The position numbers were made by a program, and so were the translations under genes. Source: Nocardioides luteus (lineage in GTDB: Bacteria; Actinomycetota; Actinomycetes; Propionibacteriales; Nocardioidaceae). From it: a stretch of DNA of 64,000 nt. Shown here piece after piece: positions 32,274 to 41,359 of the stretch. The stretch is from the NCBI RefSeq assembly GCF_015752315.1, contig NZ_JADOVJ010000001.1:3960501-4024500 (forward strand). Direction: 5' to 3'. The notes beneath the pieces were generated by a model. The model saw only the letters and a list, made by a program, of their open reading frames with translations, was not told where the DNA came from and did no database searches. The number at the start of each line of letters is the position of its first letter. Position 1 is the stretch's first letter.

Positions 32274-32909
32274 GTGACCAGCCCTGTCTCGACCGCAAGT
32301 TGGACCTACGCCGACGAGTACGTCGCGGAGGACGACCTCCTCGCAGCCGCCCGCTCCCGGGCCGAGGAGGTCGGAGTCGCGCCGATCGGGCCGGGCGGTG
32401 GCGCCACGCTCCGCTTCCTCGCCTCCGTCCTGGACGCCAAGAACGTCGTCGAGGTCGGCACCGGCACGGGCGTCTCCGGGCTGTGGCTGCTGCGCGGAAT
32501 GCGTCCCGACGGGGTCCTGACCACCGTCGACATCGAGACCGAGCACCAGCGGCTGGCGCGGCAGAGCTTCACCGAGGCCGGCTTCGGCCAGCGGCAGGCG
32601 CGGTGCATCGCCGGCGCCGCCCTCGACGTGCTCCCCCGGCTCACCGACAACCACTACGACATCGTCTTCGTCGACGGCGACAAGACGGAGTACGCGGCCT
32701 ACCTCAAGGAGGCCCTGCGCCTCCTCCGTCCCGGCGGCGTGGTCGCCTTCGACAACGCGCTGTGGCACGACCGCGTGGCCGACCCGTCCGTACGCGACGA
32801 GGAGACCGCCACCATCCGCGAGCTCAACCAGCAGGTCGCCGACAACGACGACCTGATCCCGCTGCTGCTCCCCGTCGGCGACGGCCTGCTGCTCGCCCGC
32901 AAGATCTAG
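32274..32909 (+). CDS. O-methyltransferase (SAM-dependent, family 3)
   Basis: 211 aa from the GTG at 32274. SAM-binding motif VVEVGTGTGVSGLWLL, then TTVDIETEH, and the metal-binding DIVFVDGDKTEYAAYL and VVAFDNALWHD segments of the COMT-like family 3. Acceptor unknown. Orthologues sit divergent to sigE in mycobacteria, as here, which supports conserved context rather than a known substrate. The mRNA is probably leaderless. Confidence 0.9.
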   Translation: MTSPVSTASWTYADEYVAEDDLLAAARSRAEEVGVAPIGPGGGATLRFLASVLDAKNVVEVGTGTGVSGLWLLRGMRPDGVLTTVDIETEHQRLARQSFTEAGFGQRQARCIAGAALDVLPRLTDNHYDIVFVDGDKTEYAAYLKEALRLLRPGGVVAFDNALWHDRVADPSVRDEETATIRELNQQVADNDDLIPLLLPVGDGLLLARKI

Positions 32910-33003
32910 CCGAGCGAGGCGTCAGCCCCGTCGGCCGAGGCGGCACCTGCGTGCCGGCTCGGCCGACGTAGGTGACCTCTCGGCCGACCGGGGTGACCTC
33001 TCG
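32910..33003. repeat. GAGGCGTCACC-type intergenic element, copy 1
   Basis: Fills the whole gap between the O-methyltransferase stop and the pepA stop. Short units (GAGGCGTCA, TCGGCCGAG, GGTGACCTCTCG) recur in direct and inverted orientation and can form stacked hairpins. On the minus strand the element begins with the pepA stop followed by CGAGAGGTCACC. A second copy is at 61023-61137 in the same convergent arrangement. Confidence 0.75.
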
Positions 33004-34527
33004 TCAGGAACCGACGCCGGCCAGCGGGTCCGCTTCGGCCAGCCACGTCAGCAGCACCCGGGCACCGAAGCCGGTGGGGCCGGGGGTGAGCTCGTGGACG
33101 TCGGCGTAGGCGTCACCGCAGGCCACGTCGAGGTGGGCCCACGGGATTCCGCCGGTGAAGTGGTGCAGGAAGAGCGCGGCGGTGATGGCGCCGGGGCCGC
33201 CGGGGGCGTTGTCGGCGTCGGCGACCTTCGAGGACAGCTTGTCCTCGTAGTCCGCGACCAGCGGCATCCGCCACAGCGTCTCGCCGGACAGGTCCGAGGC
33301 CTCGCTCAGCCGGTTCGCCAGCGCGTCGTCGTCGGCGAAGTAGCCGGCCATCGTCTGCCCGAGCGCCACCCGCATCGCACCGGTCAGGGTGGCGATGTCG
33401 ACCAGCGCGGCAGGTTTGATCTTGTCCACGGCGTACGCCATCGCGTCGGCCAGCACGAGCCGGCCCTCGGCGTCGGTGTTGGTGACCTCGGAGGTGCGGC
33501 CGCCGTAGTGGGTGACCACGTCGCCGGGACGCAGCGCCGAGCCGGAGATGGCGTTCTCCGCGGAGGCGATGAGACCGACGACCTTGACCGGGCAGCCGAT
33601 CTCGGCGAGCGCCGACATCACCGAGAGCACCACCGCGCCGCCGGTCATGTCGCGCTTCATGTTGATCATGCCGTCACCGGGCTTGATGTTGAGCCCGCCG
33701 GTGTCGAAGGTGATGCCCTTGCCGACCAGCACCACGGTCGGCGTCCTCCGGCCGGCCTTGCGGGGCGTGTAGTCGAGCCGGATCAGCCTCGGCGGGGTCG
33801 CCGATCCCTGACCGACCGCGACGATGCCCCCGAAGCCCTCCGCGGCGAGCTGGTCCTCGCCCCAGACGGTGACCTTCAGACCGGTCTCCGCACCCAGGGC
33901 CGTGGCCTGCTCGGCGAGCCAGGCCGGGTTCTTGAGGTTGCTCGGGACCGTGGCGAAGAATCGCGCGCGCCAGCCGGCGCGCGCGATCGCCTGAGCCCGG
34001 TCCAACGCTGCCGCCTGGTCATCGCCTAGGTCGGCCAGGGTGATCGTCTCCACCGGCGTCCACGGCGCTCCCTCGGAGCGCCAGTGGAAGAGGAAGGACC
34101 CCAGCGTCGCGCCGGCCACGAACGGCTCCAGCCCGACCTCGGGATCGACTGCCGGAATGGTCGTGACCACCTCCGACCGGTCCCGTACGGCGCGAGCCAG
34201 TGCGGCCCCCGCTCGCCGGAAGTCGTCGCGACGTTGCGCGCCGACACCGATCAGTAGGATCCGTCGCAGCGCACCGGAGCCGGCGACGGCGTACGTCGTC
34301 ACCTCACCGGCACTGCCGGTGGCACCCTCGAACTCGAGGTGACCCAGCAGGTCGTGATCGTCGCCCAGGTCGGCGGCCCCGGGACCGATGACCAGCGCAT
34401 CCTCGCCGGGGATGACCGGGAGCGCGATGATCTCGGCATCGAGGCTCTCCGGACCGAGAGGGCTGAGCGTGAAGGTGGGCGGCGTGACCTGCGACGGCAG
34501 AGCCTGTGACGGCAGCGTTGTGGTCAT
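33004..34527 (-). CDS. pepA: leucyl aminopeptidase (M17)
   Basis: 507 aa. Di-zinc M17 aminopeptidase releasing N-terminal residues from peptides. The signature NTDAEGRLVLADA is present, with metal/active-site segments VGKGITFDTGGLNIKPGDGM and KRDMTGGAVVL. The C-terminal domain is complete (HLDVACGDAYADV, LLTWLAE). The ATG at 34527 directly abuts the stop of the DUF3117 gene, so the two are one transcription unit. It ends in a structured repeat element. Confidence 0.95.
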   Translation of the reverse strand: MTTTLPSQALPSQVTPPTFTLSPLGPESLDAEIIALPVIPGEDALVIGPGAADLGDDHDLLGHLEFEGATGSAGEVTTYAVAGSGALRRILLIGVGAQRRDDFRRAGAALARAVRDRSEVVTTIPAVDPEVGLEPFVAGATLGSFLFHWRSEGAPWTPVETITLADLGDDQAAALDRAQAIARAGWRARFFATVPSNLKNPAWLAEQATALGAETGLKVTVWGEDQLAAEGFGGIVAVGQGSATPPRLIRLDYTPRKAGRRTPTVVLVGKGITFDTGGLNIKPGDGMINMKRDMTGGAVVLSVMSALAEIGCPVKVVGLIASAENAISGSALRPGDVVTHYGGRTSEVTNTDAEGRLVLADAMAYAVDKIKPAALVDIATLTGAMRVALGQTMAGYFADDDALANRLSEASDLSGETLWRMPLVADYEDKLSSKVADADNAPGGPGAITAALFLHHFTGGIPWAHLDVACGDAYADVHELTPGPTGFGARVLLTWLAEADPLAGVGS

Positions 34528-34701
34528 CTACGCGTTCAGCCCGAGACCTTTGATCTCTTCGCCGAGCGCAGCGGCCTCTTCGGCGTTCAGTTCGACGACC
34601 AACCGGCCACCACCCTCGAGCGGGACGCGCATCACGATGCCCCGACCTTCCTTGGTGACCTCCAGCGGACCGTCTCCCGTCCGCGGCTTCATCGCCGCCA
34701 T
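34528..34701 (-). CDS. DUF3117 protein
   Basis: 57 aa from the ATG at 34701 (GAAGAAGG upstream; a second ATG at 34692 is possible). It matches the very conserved small actinobacterial family DUF3117: MKPRTGDGPLEVTKEGRGIV and RLVVELNAEEAAALGEEIKG. Function unknown. It occurs in the same wider neighbourhood in mycobacteria. Its stop touches the pepA start. Confidence 0.93.
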   Translation of the reverse strand: MAAMKPRTGDGPLEVTKEGRGIVMRVPLEGGGRLVVELNAEEAAALGEEIKGLGLNA

Positions 34702-34847
34702 GCGGCACCTTCTTCCGTGTCTCGCGTGTCGGCGCTCACCTGCCGGATGGCCTCGGAGCGCGCATTGCGCGTCCATTATCCCTCATCAGGTCAGCAGACC
34801 TGACGGCAAGGTGGGAGTTTCGGCGGGTTGACCTGCAATCGAACCTG

Positions 34848-36695
34848 TCAGATGACCGAGGTCCCGTAGGCCCACGTCAACCAGATCGCCAGGATCACCA
34901 GCGTGAGGTGCACCACGATCGCCGCCCCGGAGCCCTCGAGGAACGCTCCGCCACGCTCCCGGTGATCGCCGCCGGCCGACCGGTCGTAGGCGTCGTCATA
35001 GCGATCGTCGTAGCGGTCGTCGTAGCCGCGGTCGTACGCCTCGTCGTAGTCGTAGCCCTGGGCGTACGGCTGGTCGTAGCCCTGCTCGTAGGCCTGGTCG
35101 TAGCCCTGCTCGTATCCCGCGTAGGCGGGGTCGTCGTAGTCCTGGTCCTGCTGCCGACGCGACCGCCTCTGGGGCGCGCGCGGCGCCTCGGACTCGGCCC
35201 GGCCACGGGGACCGTAGGACTCGAAGGAGTAGGGGTCGTACGCCTCGGGCTCCTGCGCCACCCGGCGACCCGACGGCCGGCTCGGCGGCGGTGCGGGTGC
35301 GGGCTCGGGCTGCGGCTCGGGCTGCGGTGCCGGGCGTGGCGCGGGCCGCGGGGCGCGCGGCGGGGCCGGCTGCGGCTGGCCCGGCTGCGGCTGACCCGGG
35401 TAGCCCGAGTAGCTGCTGTCACGACGGTATCGGCGGTCGGCGAACTCGTCGTGGCTGTCGTTGCGGCGGTCGTCGTAGCGGTTGTCGTAGCCACGGGAGC
35501 GGCGCTGCGGCGGCTCCTGCCGGCGACCCCACGGATCCTGGCCGCCCTGGCCACGGCCCGGCTGGGGCTGGCCAGGCTGGGGCTGGCCCGGCTGGGGCTG
35601 CTCGGGTGGCGGCGGCTGCGGAGCCTGGTGCTGAGGCGCCGGGCGTTGCGGTGTCGGGCGCTGCGGTGTCGGGCGCTGCGGCGTCGGGCGCTGGGGCGCG
35701 GGCCGCTCGCGCACCGGCTGCTCCGGTGCCGGCCGCTCCTGCACCGGACGCTCCTGCACCGGACGCTCCTGCGCGGGCCGCTCCTGGGCGGGGCGTGCGG
35801 GCGCCGGCCACTCCTGGCGGGACCGCTCCTGCCGGGATCGCACGGGGGCGTCCGGCGCGGGCGGCTGGGGCGCGGGAGGGCGCTGCGCAGACCGCTGCGG
35901 GGCAGACCGCTGCGGGGCGGACCGCTGCGGCGCGGGCGGGGGCTGCGGTGCCGAAGGCTGCTGGGGCGCGGGCTGCGGCGGCGCCTGACGCCCTGCCACG
36001 CGACGACCGATCTGCCCGTCCCGCGCCGGCGCGGGAGCAGGAGCGGGTGCGGGAGCCGGCGGCGGTGCGGGCGAGGGGTCACGTTCGACCGGAGCCATCA
36101 CCGCGGTCTCGTCGAGCCCGGCGGCCGCCCGTCGAGGCTCCGGCCGAGGCTCAGGCCGAGGCTCGGGCCTGCGCTCGGCCGGTCGTCCGGGCTGGGCGAC
36201 CGGCTGCGGAACGGGCGGGACCGCGGACCGGGCCACCGACTGCTGGGCCGATCGCCGCGGGTCGGCGTAGCCGGCCCGGTCGTCGTACTCGCTGTAGCCG
36301 TCGTAGCCGGCATCGTCATAGCCGGACTCGTCGTAGCCGTAACCGTCCTCGGCGGCGTACTCCTCGTCGTAGTCGTCATAGCCGTAGTCGTCGTCGACGG
36401 CACCGGCGCGCTGCTCCTTGAGCCGCCGGGCGAGCAGGTAGAGACCCGCGATCGCGGCCAGCCAGATCCCGAAGAGCCCGATCACGCCCGGGAGGTTGCC
36501 GCCGAGGAAGAACGACGACGGCGAGGCGAGGAAGAGGACCCAGATCAGCAGGCCGGCGACGCCGGCGTACAGGTGGATCCGGGGCGGCAGTCCCGCCCGC
36601 TGCGGCTGCAGGAGATGGGGCTTGAGGTAGGTGAGCGCGACGATCACCGCGACCAGGGCGGTCACGGCGTAGACGAGTACGGCAGCGAAGCTCAC
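34848..36695 (-). CDS. membrane protein with long disordered Pro/Gln- and Tyr/Asp-rich region
   Basis: 615 aa from a GTG at 36695. Three membrane helices lie in residues 1-95. Next is a Tyr/Asp/Gly-rich acidic stretch (about 100-145) and a long Pro/Gln/Arg-rich region with near-exact 5-residue repeats such as PQRPT and QERPV (about 165-400). A second Tyr/Asp-rich block (about 515-580, many YDQAYEQGYD-like units) leads to a last hydrophobic helix (595-612). I know no function. It lies 15 nt downstream of a DivIVA-domain gene in an operon with dapE, which suggests a scaffold-like role at the growth or division site (inference). Confidence 0.8.
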   Translation of the reverse strand: MSFAAVLVYAVTALVAVIVALTYLKPHLLQPQRAGLPPRIHLYAGVAGLLIWVLFLASPSSFFLGGNLPGVIGLFGIWLAAIAGLYLLARRLKEQRAGAVDDDYGYDDYDEEYAAEDGYGYDESGYDDAGYDGYSEYDDRAGYADPRRSAQQSVARSAVPPVPQPVAQPGRPAERRPEPRPEPRPEPRRAAAGLDETAVMAPVERDPSPAPPPAPAPAPAPAPARDGQIGRRVAGRQAPPQPAPQQPSAPQPPPAPQRSAPQRSAPQRSAQRPPAPQPPAPDAPVRSRQERSRQEWPAPARPAQERPAQERPVQERPVQERPAPEQPVRERPAPQRPTPQRPTPQRPTPQRPAPQHQAPQPPPPEQPQPGQPQPGQPQPGRGQGGQDPWGRRQEPPQRRSRGYDNRYDDRRNDSHDEFADRRYRRDSSYSGYPGQPQPGQPQPAPPRAPRPAPRPAPQPEPQPEPAPAPPPSRPSGRRVAQEPEAYDPYSFESYGPRGRAESEAPRAPQRRSRRQQDQDYDDPAYAGYEQGYDQAYEQGYDQPYAQGYDYDEAYDRGYDDRYDDRYDDAYDRSAGGDHRERGGAFLEGSGAAIVVHLTLVILAIWLTWAYGTSVI

Positions 36696-36710
36696 GGCAG
36701 CGATTCTGTC

Positions 36711-37061
36711 CTAGACGTCGGGCGAGCCCGAATCGGGCTCGGGCGTGTGTGATGTGAGTCCCCCGACTCCGACCCCGTCACCGGCATCCCCGGCCGCGGT
36801 CGACTCACGCCATTCTGCCTCCTCGGCAAGGCGGGCGATCAGAGCGTCCACCTCGTCCATCCGGTAGCCGCGGAGCGCGACCGAGAAACGTACGCGACGC
36901 AGGTCTGCTGCCTCCAGGACGCGGTCGCGGGGCACCAGAGCGTCGGGCCGGTCGCCGTACTCCTCCCCCATCGGCGCACCTGATCCGGCGGCTACGAGGG
37001 CGACTCCTCCGAGAACCAGCACGATGAGTGCCGCGAAGATCCAGCCCATCGCTTCAGTCAC
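36711..37061 (-). CDS. small membrane protein with DivIVA motif
   Basis: 116 aa. One N-terminal membrane helix (about 5-27) followed by a short DivIVA-type segment RFSVALRGYRMDEVDALIARL (about residues 58-78), then a flexible acidic/Gly tail. DivIVA domains bind curved membrane and recruit polar-growth factors; only the first motif is present here. The GTG at 37061 overlaps the LOG gene stop by 8 nt; an ATG at 37049 is the alternative start. Confidence 0.82.
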   Translation of the reverse strand: MTEAMGWIFAALIVLVLGGVALVAAGSGAPMGEEYGDRPDALVPRDRVLEAADLRRVRFSVALRGYRMDEVDALIARLAEEAEWRESTAAGDAGDGVGVGGLTSHTPEPDSGSPDV

Positions 37062-37773
37062 GCGCCTTCAGCATCAGCTCGACCGCCTCGTCCACGTCGT
37101 CGGTGAGGGTGATCATGTCGAGGTCGGTCTGCTTGATCCGGCCGTCGGAGAGCATCGTCTCGCGCATCCAGTCGAGGAGCCCCTCCCAGTGCTTCACGCC
37201 CATCAGCACGATCGGGAACTGGGTGATCTTCTTGGTCTGGGAGAGCGTCATCGCCTCGAAGAGCTCGTCCATGGTGCCGAGGCCGCCGGGCATGACGACG
37301 TAGCCCTGGGAGTACTTGACGAACATCATCTTCCGCACGAAGAAGTAGCGGAAGTTGAGCCCGAAGCTGACGTAGTCGTTGAGCCTGGCCTCGAAGGGCA
37401 GCTCGATGCCGAGGCCGATCGACTCGCCACCGGCCTCCAGGGCGCCCTTGTTGGCCGCCTCCATCGTGCCCGGGCCACCGCCGGTGATCACCACGAAGCC
37501 GGCCTCGGCCAGTCCGCGGCCGACCGCCTCGGCCTGGGCGTAGGTCGGGTGGTCGTGAGGCGTGCGCGCGGACCCGAACACGCTGATCGCGGGACCGATC
37601 TCGGAGAGGTCGTTGAACCCCTCGACGAACTCGGCCTGGATCTTCATGACCCGCCAGGGGTCGGTGTGGACCCAGTCGCCGTGGCCGGAGCTGTCCAGCA
37701 GTCGTTGGTCGGTGGTGCTGCCGGCCGGACGCCCCTTGGTGGGGCGCGGGCCGGAGCCGCTGCGTCGCGTCAT
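37054..37773 (-). CDS. LOG-family (TIGR00730) Rossmann-fold protein
   Basis: 239 aa from the ATG at 37773, which overlaps the dapE stop (ATGA). The family motif PGGLGTMDELFEAMT and the upstream GGGPGTMEAANKGALEAGG are intact. Such proteins are nucleotide 5'-monophosphate phosphoribohydrolases (cytokinin-activating LOG in plants and Mycobacterium tuberculosis) and are often mislabelled lysine decarboxylase. It is linked to dapE as in mycobacteria. Confidence 0.92.
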   Translation of the reverse strand: MTRRSGSGPRPTKGRPAGSTTDQRLLDSSGHGDWVHTDPWRVMKIQAEFVEGFNDLSEIGPAISVFGSARTPHDHPTYAQAEAVGRGLAEAGFVVITGGGPGTMEAANKGALEAGGESIGLGIELPFEARLNDYVSFGLNFRYFFVRKMMFVKYSQGYVVMPGGLGTMDELFEAMTLSQTKKITQFPIVLMGVKHWEGLLDWMRETMLSDGRIKQTDLDMITLTDDVDEAVELMLKARD

Positions 37774-38855
37774 GCGGTCAACCAATCACGAAGGGCCAGC
37801 TCGCACGTGGTGATCTCGGAGATCCGCACGTGCTCGTCGGCTTTGTGGGCGAACATCGGGTCCCCTGGACCATAGTTGACCGCCGGTATGCCGAGAACCG
37901 TGAACCGCGCCACATCGGTCCAGCCGAACTTGGGCCCGACCTCGCCGCCGACCGCCTCGACGAAGGCCTTGGCCGCCGGCCGGTCCAGGCCCGGCAGCGC
38001 CCCGGGCGCGGAGTCGGTCAGGGTGACCTCGTAGCCCTCGAAGAAGCTCTGCACGAAGGCGAGCGCCTCCTCCTCGGAGCGGTCCGGCGCGAAGCGGTAG
38101 TTGACCGTGACCACGCACTCGTCGGGGATCACGTTGCCAGCCACTCCCCCGGAGACGAAGACCGCGTTGAGCCCCTCGTGGTACTCGAGCCCGTCGATGA
38201 CCGGCTTGCGCGGGACGTACGCCTCCAGGCGGCGCAGCACCTCGCCGGCCTTGTGGATCGCGTTGACACCGCGCCACGAGCGGGCACTGTGGGAGCGCTC
38301 GCCGGTGGTGCGCACCTCGACCCGCAGGGTGCCCTGGCAGCCCGCCTCGACGCCGGCGTTGGAGGGCTCCATCAGGATCGCGAAGTCCCCGGCGAGCAGG
38401 TCGGGCTCGCTGGCCGCGAGCTTGCCGAGTCCGTTGTGGACGGCCTCGATCTCCTCGGCGTCGTAGAAGACGTACGTCACGTCGCGGTTGGGCGCGTCCA
38501 GCGTGGCGGCGAGCTTGAGGATGACCGCGTCACCGGACTTCATGTCGCAGGCTCCGAGGCCGTGCAGGATGCCGGTGGCCTCGTCGAGGCGGCTCGGGAA
38601 GTTGCCGTTGACCGGCACCGTGTCGAGGTGGCCCGCGATGACCACGCGCTCGGGGAGACCGAGATCGGTGCGCGCCACGATCGAGTTGCCCCGCCGCTCG
38701 ACGACGAGGTGGTCGTACGCGGCCAGTGCCCGCTCCACGGCATCGGCCAGCTCCAGCTCGTTGAGGCTCACCGAGTTGATGTCCATCAGCTGCCGGGTCA
38801 GCGTCACCACGTCGGTCGTCAGGTCGAGCTCGGGAGTGTCAGCACTGGTTGTCAC
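37770..38855 (-). CDS. dapE: succinyl-diaminopimelate desuccinylase
   Basis: 361 aa M20 metallopeptidase that releases succinate from N-succinyl-LL-diaminopimelate in lysine and peptidoglycan synthesis. Metal ligands are visible in VIAGHLDTVPVNGN, LGACDMKSGD, YDAEEIEAVHNGLGKL and the C-terminal PGDPMFAHKADEHV. The dimerisation lid is in the middle. It heads a transcription unit with LOG, DivIVA and the disordered membrane protein. dapD and dapC are 20-24 kb away in this window. Confidence 0.94.
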   Translation of the reverse strand: MTTSADTPELDLTTDVVTLTRQLMDINSVSLNELELADAVERALAAYDHLVVERRGNSIVARTDLGLPERVVIAGHLDTVPVNGNFPSRLDEATGILHGLGACDMKSGDAVILKLAATLDAPNRDVTYVFYDAEEIEAVHNGLGKLAASEPDLLAGDFAILMEPSNAGVEAGCQGTLRVEVRTTGERSHSARSWRGVNAIHKAGEVLRRLEAYVPRKPVIDGLEYHEGLNAVFVSGGVAGNVIPDECVVTVNYRFAPDRSEEEALAFVQSFFEGYEVTLTDSAPGALPGLDRPAAKAFVEAVGGEVGPKFGWTDVARFTVLGIPAVNYGPGDPMFAHKADEHVRISEITTCELALRDWLTA

Positions 38856-38960
38856 GGGGGTAAGTCAACCAGCCCTCCCTGAGGGATCGGCCGGGGACCT
38901 GGCTGCCTGGATGCCGGACATCCACCGCCGAGCCCGATACACGCGCTAAATTCTGTAGTT

Positions 38961-38972
38961 ACTAACTCGACT
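38961..38972 (+). promoter_or_regulatory. operator-like motif before metX, shared with the OsmC gene
   Basis: ACTAACTCGACT, 22 bp before the TTG start of metX, occurs also (opposite strand) at 41866-41877 before the OsmC pair. The surrounding AT-rich sequence, including AGTT-act-AACT, stands out from the GC-rich genome. A common sulfur-metabolism regulator is inferred. Confidence 0.55.
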
Positions 38973-38993
38973 TAATGCAGAGAGGGGTGTCGA

Positions 38994-40070
38994 TTGACCG
39001 CCGTGCGTCGTGCCCGCCTCTTCGACGAGGCCGAACCGCTGCACCTGTCCGGCGGCCGCACGCTGGCTCCCGTCGAGGTCGCCTACGCGACCTACGGCGA
39101 CCTCGCGCCCGCCCGGGACAACGTCGTGTTCGTCGCCCACGCGCTCACCGGCGACGCCGAGGCGGCGCAGTGGTGGTCGACGATGGTCGGGCCGGGGAAG
39201 CCGGTCGACACGGACCGGTTCTTCGTCGTCTGCGCCAACCTCCTCGGCGGCTGCCGAGGCACCACCGGGCCGTCCTCGACCGATCCCGCCACCGGCCGCG
39301 CCTGGGGGCTCGACTTCCCGCTGATCTCGGTCGCCGACCTGGTGACCGTCCACCGCCGGCTGCTGGCCCACCTCGGCGTCGAGCGGCTCCACGCCGCCGT
39401 CGGCGGGTCGCTCGGCGGCATGCAGATCCTGCAGTGGGCCGCCGACGCCCCCGGCCAGATCGAACGGGCGGTCCTGGTGGCCACCTCCGCCCGGCTGAGC
39501 ACGCAGAACATCGCGCTCTCGAACATCGCCCGGCAGGCGATCCTCCGCGACCCCGACTTCCACGGCGGGCGCTACCCGGACCACGGCGTCGTCCCCGTCG
39601 ACGGGCTCTCGGTGGCACGGATGCTCGGCCACGTCACGTACGTCTCCGAGCCCGGGCTGGAGGCGAAGTTCGGCCGCTCGCGGCGCGACGGTTCGACGCC
39701 GGGGTTCGGGATCGACTTCGAGATCGAGAGCTATCTCGACCACCAGGCGAGCACGTTCGTCGACCGCTTCGACGCACTCTCCTACCTCTATCTCTCCCGC
39801 CTCCTCGACTACTTCGACCCCTTCGCCGACGACGGTTTCGCGAAGGCGATCCGGAACACCCGGTTCCAGGTGATCTCCTTCGACTCCGACTGGCGCTTCG
39901 GGACCTCCCACTCGGTCCTGATCGAGAAGGAGCTGCGGCGCGCGGGGGTCGACGTCGAGCGCCACGAGATCGCCTCGACCTGGGGCCACGACTCGTTCCT
40001 GCTCGACCCACCGGGCTACCTCGACCTCGTCGAGGGCTTCCTCAACGATCGAACTGGAGATGGTTCATGA
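38994..40070 (+). CDS. metX: homoserine O-acetyltransferase
   Basis: 358 aa starting at a TTG (38994) with GAGAGGGG upstream. Alpha/beta-hydrolase-fold enzyme that acetylates homoserine with acetyl-CoA for methionine synthesis. The nucleophile is Ser139 in VGGSLGGMQIL; NLLGGCRGTTGPSS and the C-terminal GHDSFLLD (catalytic His) complete the picture. It overlaps metY by ATGA. The operator-like motif upstream is shared with the OsmC genes 3 kb downstream. Confidence 0.95.
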   Translation: MTAVRRARLFDEAEPLHLSGGRTLAPVEVAYATYGDLAPARDNVVFVAHALTGDAEAAQWWSTMVGPGKPVDTDRFFVVCANLLGGCRGTTGPSSTDPATGRAWGLDFPLISVADLVTVHRRLLAHLGVERLHAAVGGSLGGMQILQWAADAPGQIERAVLVATSARLSTQNIALSNIARQAILRDPDFHGGRYPDHGVVPVDGLSVARMLGHVTYVSEPGLEAKFGRSRRDGSTPGFGIDFEIESYLDHQASTFVDRFDALSYLYLSRLLDYFDPFADDGFAKAIRNTRFQVISFDSDWRFGTSHSVLIEKELRRAGVDVERHEIASTWGHDSFLLDPPGYLDLVEGFLNDRTGDGS

Positions 40071-41359
40071 GCGACCACGCGTACGGCTTCAACACCCGTG
40101 CGATCCACGCGGGCAACATCCCCGACGCCGCCCAGGGCGCCCGGGCGCTGCCGATCTACCAGTCGGCCTCGTTCGTCTTCGACGACACCGCCGACGCCGC
40201 GGCACGCTTCGCGCTGCAGAAGTACGGCAACATCTACACCCGCGTCGGCAACCCGACCGTCGCCGCGTTCGAGGAGCGCCTCGCCTCCCTGGAAGGGGGC
40301 ATCGGGGCGGTCGCCACCGCGTCGGGCCTGTCGGCGGAGTTCGTCACCTTCGCCTCCCTGGCGGGTGCCGGCGACCACATCGTCGCCTCTGCCCAGCTCT
40401 ACGGCGGCTCGGTCACCCAGCTCGACGTCACCCTGCGCCGCTTCGGCGTCGCGACCACCTTCGTGTCCTCGACCGACCCCGAGGCGTACGCAGCAGCCAT
40501 CCGCCCCGAGACGAAGCTGGTCTTCGCCGAGACCGTCGCCAACCCGTCCGGCGACATCGCCGACCTGGCCGGACTGGCCGATGTCGCGCATGCCCACGGC
40601 GTGCCGCTGGTCGTCGACTCGACGATCCCGACGCCGTACCTGTCCCGGCCGATCGAGTGGGGCGCCGACATCGTGGTGCACTCGGCGACCAAGTTCCTCG
40701 GCGGGCACGGGACCACGCTGGGCGGCGTGGTGGTCGAGTCCGGCCGCTTCGAGTACTCGCCCGAGCGGTTCCCGCTCTTCCACGAGCCGGTCGAGCACTA
40801 CGGCGGCCTGTCATGGTGGGGCAACTTCGGCGAGTACGCCTTCCTCACCCGGCTCCGCGCCGAGCACCTGCGCAACGTCGGCGCCACGCTGTCGCCCCAG
40901 TCGGCGTGGCAGCTCGCCCTCGGCGTCGAGACCTTGGCCCTGCGGGTCCAGCGCCACGTGGAGAACGCCCGGATCGTCGCCGAGTGGCTCGATGCCGACC
41001 CGCGGATCGAGCACGTCCGCTGGGCCGGGCTGCCCTCCCACCCGCACCACTCGAGGGCGCAGAAGTATCTGCCCCAGGGTCCGGGCAGCGTCTTCTCCTT
41101 CGACATCGCCGGCGGCCGGGCGGCCGGGGAGCGGTTCATCGAGTCGGTCGAGCTCGCCAGCCACCTGGCCAACATCGGCGACGCCAAGACCCTGGTGATC
41201 CACCCCGCCTCGACCACCCACCGCCAGCTCAGCGAGTCGCGGCTCGCCGAGGCCGGCGTCTCCCCCGGCCTGGTGCGGATCAGCGTCGGCATCGAGGACG
41301 CCGACGACATCATCTTCGACCTCGACCAGGCGCTCACCGCCGCCACGAAGGAACTCTGA
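40067..41359 (+). CDS. metY: O-acetylhomoserine sulfhydrylase
   Basis: 430 aa PLP enzyme of the Cys/Met metabolism family. It makes homocysteine from O-acetylhomoserine and sulfide. Landmarks: YGNIYTRVGNPTVAAFEERL, VVDSTIPTPYL and the Schiff-base Lys209 in VHSATKFLGGHGT. The long form (about 430 aa) fits MetY rather than MetB. Coupled to metX upstream and to the CoA-binding protein gene downstream. Confidence 0.94.
   Translation: MSDHAYGFNTRAIHAGNIPDAAQGARALPIYQSASFVFDDTADAAARFALQKYGNIYTRVGNPTVAAFEERLASLEGGIGAVATASGLSAEFVTFASLAGAGDHIVASAQLYGGSVTQLDVTLRRFGVATTFVSSTDPEAYAAAIRPETKLVFAETVANPSGDIADLAGLADVAHAHGVPLVVDSTIPTPYLSRPIEWGADIVVHSATKFLGGHGTTLGGVVVESGRFEYSPERFPLFHEPVEHYGGLSWWGNFGEYAFLTRLRAEHLRNVGATLSPQSAWQLALGVETLALRVQRHVENARIVAEWLDADPRIEHVRWAGLPSHPHHSRAQKYLPQGPGSVFSFDIAGGRAAGERFIESVELASHLANIGDAKTLVIHPASTTHRQLSESRLAEAGVSPGLVRISVGIEDADDIIFDLDQALTAATKEL

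Noticed and set aside
34908..36752. Long open frame opposite the disordered membrane protein
   Set aside because: Low-complexity antisense of the Pro/Tyr/Asp repeats. The minus-strand frame has membrane helices, operon spacing and a sensible start.
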